From the NCBI GenBank assembly GCA_902728285.1, contig CACVBU010001138.1, forward strand, positions 868,001-932,000: a stretch of DNA of 64,000 nucleotides, read 5' to 3'. Made by a program: the position numbers and the translations under genes. The notes beneath the pieces were generated by a model. That model saw nothing but the letters and a program-made list of their open reading frames with translations. It made no database searches and was not told the origin of the DNA. Of the stretch, positions 63,297 to 64,000 are shown piece after piece (the stretch's first letter is position 1; each line of letters starts with the position of its first letter). The stretch is from Clytia hemisphaerica. Lineage: Eukaryota > Cnidaria > Hydrozoa > Leptothecata > Clytiidae.

Positions 63297-64000
63297 AATT
63301 TTATCCGGACAATCAAATCAACGGCGCATCATTGCTTCGCTATTGGCAAGTTTAGAATAAATAAATTTCTAAGAACTTGGAATATTGACTTCTAAATGTT
63401 ATCTCCTTTAGCTCAAATTTGAACTTTTTAGTTGAGGATGAGTGGGCGGGGGATGGGCTTGGTTGTTTAAGCAAGAAAGTGCATGTGTAATCACTTAGAG
63501 AGGCTAAACTTCCATGGTTTATCTTCGTTAAGATTTTCTCATACTCACTCTGCTTTTGTCAAAGAAATACTTTTTGAATGTTTACTGGCATAAAGAAGTG
63601 CTAATAATGTGTATTTCAACAACAAAATGCACGATTGACAGTTAAGTCACAAAATCGGAAATATTGCCACCCGCGAAGTAAGTCCCTGCAAAATTTTTAA
63701 ATTTCGCGGGTAGGCCCAATCGTGAAATTAAATCCTCGCGCAAGTTATCCATTAACGAAATTTTATCCGGACAATCAAATCAACGGCGCATCATTGCTTC
63801 GCTATTGGCAAGTTTAGAAATAAATAAATTTATAAGAACTTGGAAATATTGACTTCTAAATGTTTATCTCCTTTAGCTCCAATTTTGAACTTTTTAGTTG
63901 AGGATGAGTGGGCGGGGATGGGCTTGGTTGTTTAAAGCAGAAAGTGCATGTGTATCACTTAGAAGAGCTAAACTTCCAGCTGGTTTATTCATTTGTTAAG
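63085..64000. repeat. 470-bp tandem duplication at the window end
   Basis: The block from about 63085 to 63554 is repeated from 63555 to the end of the window with roughly 90-95% identity by eye (shared CTTTTTGAATGTTTACTGGC, GCCACCCGCGAA, TCCGGACAATCAAATCAACGG and GGATGAGTGGGCGGG blocks). The duplicate includes the right half of the MITE-like element but not its left half, so the duplication followed insertion. It continues past the window. Confidence 0.8.

Noticed and set aside
1..64000. tRNA, rRNA or CRISPR-like features
   Set aside because: No cloverleaf with conserved A/B boxes, ribosomal sequence or regularly spaced short repeats with unique spacers was recognised by eye.

Overview
The window looks like nuclear DNA of an invertebrate animal, and about 60 kb of it is mobile or virus-derived. 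The evidence is GT-AG introns inside several genes, a Polinton/adintovirus-like integrated virus, a Helitron with an RPA-like gene, an APE-type non-LTR retrotransposon with a 2A-like motif, TIR elements and several satellites. I cannot name the phylum from sequence alone. No rRNA, tRNA or CRISPR array was seen, and no ordinary host housekeeping gene was recognised.

Bases 1 to about 30,650 hold part of a very large Polinton/Maverick/adintovirus-like element with every gene on the minus strand; its left end lies outside the window. In transcription order (right to left) it encodes: an acidic/basic nuclear-type protein (324 aa); a broken gene of about 500 codons, with at best weak C48-protease resemblance; a two-exon gene with an N-terminal zinc finger; a giant protein-primed family-B DNA polymerase with one intron and two frame breaks; an A32/FtsK-like packaging ATPase whose tail overlaps the next gene by 236 bp; a 528-aa protein; a 2054-aa protein; a DDE integrase; a 1346-aa protein; a small broken gene; a candidate double jelly-roll major capsid protein; and the start of an Arg/Lys-rich pX-like core protein. 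Integrase, polymerase, ATPase and capsid together form the Polinton hallmark set. The size, the polymerase insertions and the very long unknown proteins are unusual.

Bases 30,650-35,700 have no convincing gene but hold structured repeats: roughly 245-bp direct repeats, a large inverted-repeat element (32.4-33.2 kb), a ~71-bp degenerate tandem repeat and a 170-bp satellite of 3-4 units. Bases 35.7-45.2 kb hold a Helitron on the plus strand: a USP-type ubiquitin hydrolase-like domain, zinc ribbon and Helitron N-domain, HUH Rep nuclease, PIF1-like helicase, then a spliced RPA-like single-strand-binding protein. A candidate 3' hairpin plus CTAG lies at 45,171. The Rep-helicase frame is broken by small indels.

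Bases 46.4-50.3 kb are two tandem copies of a ~1.9-kb element with short inverted ends. Bases 50.3-55.9 kb carry a nine-exon minus-strand gene resembling a DDE transposase-type protein, with stops and frame breaks. Bases 56.9-60.6 kb are a broken minus-strand non-LTR retrotransposon (2A motif, APE endonuclease, reverse transcriptase, C-terminal zinc knuckle). Bases 61-64 kb are an inverted-repeat element, a ~181-bp tandem repeat, a TTAA-ended MITE-like element and a 470-bp tandem duplication.

Most frame breaks whose position I could narrow, in unrelated elements, sit at short homopolymers or TG/CA dinucleotide runs. This suggests assembly errors or microsatellite slippage at least as much as old decay.
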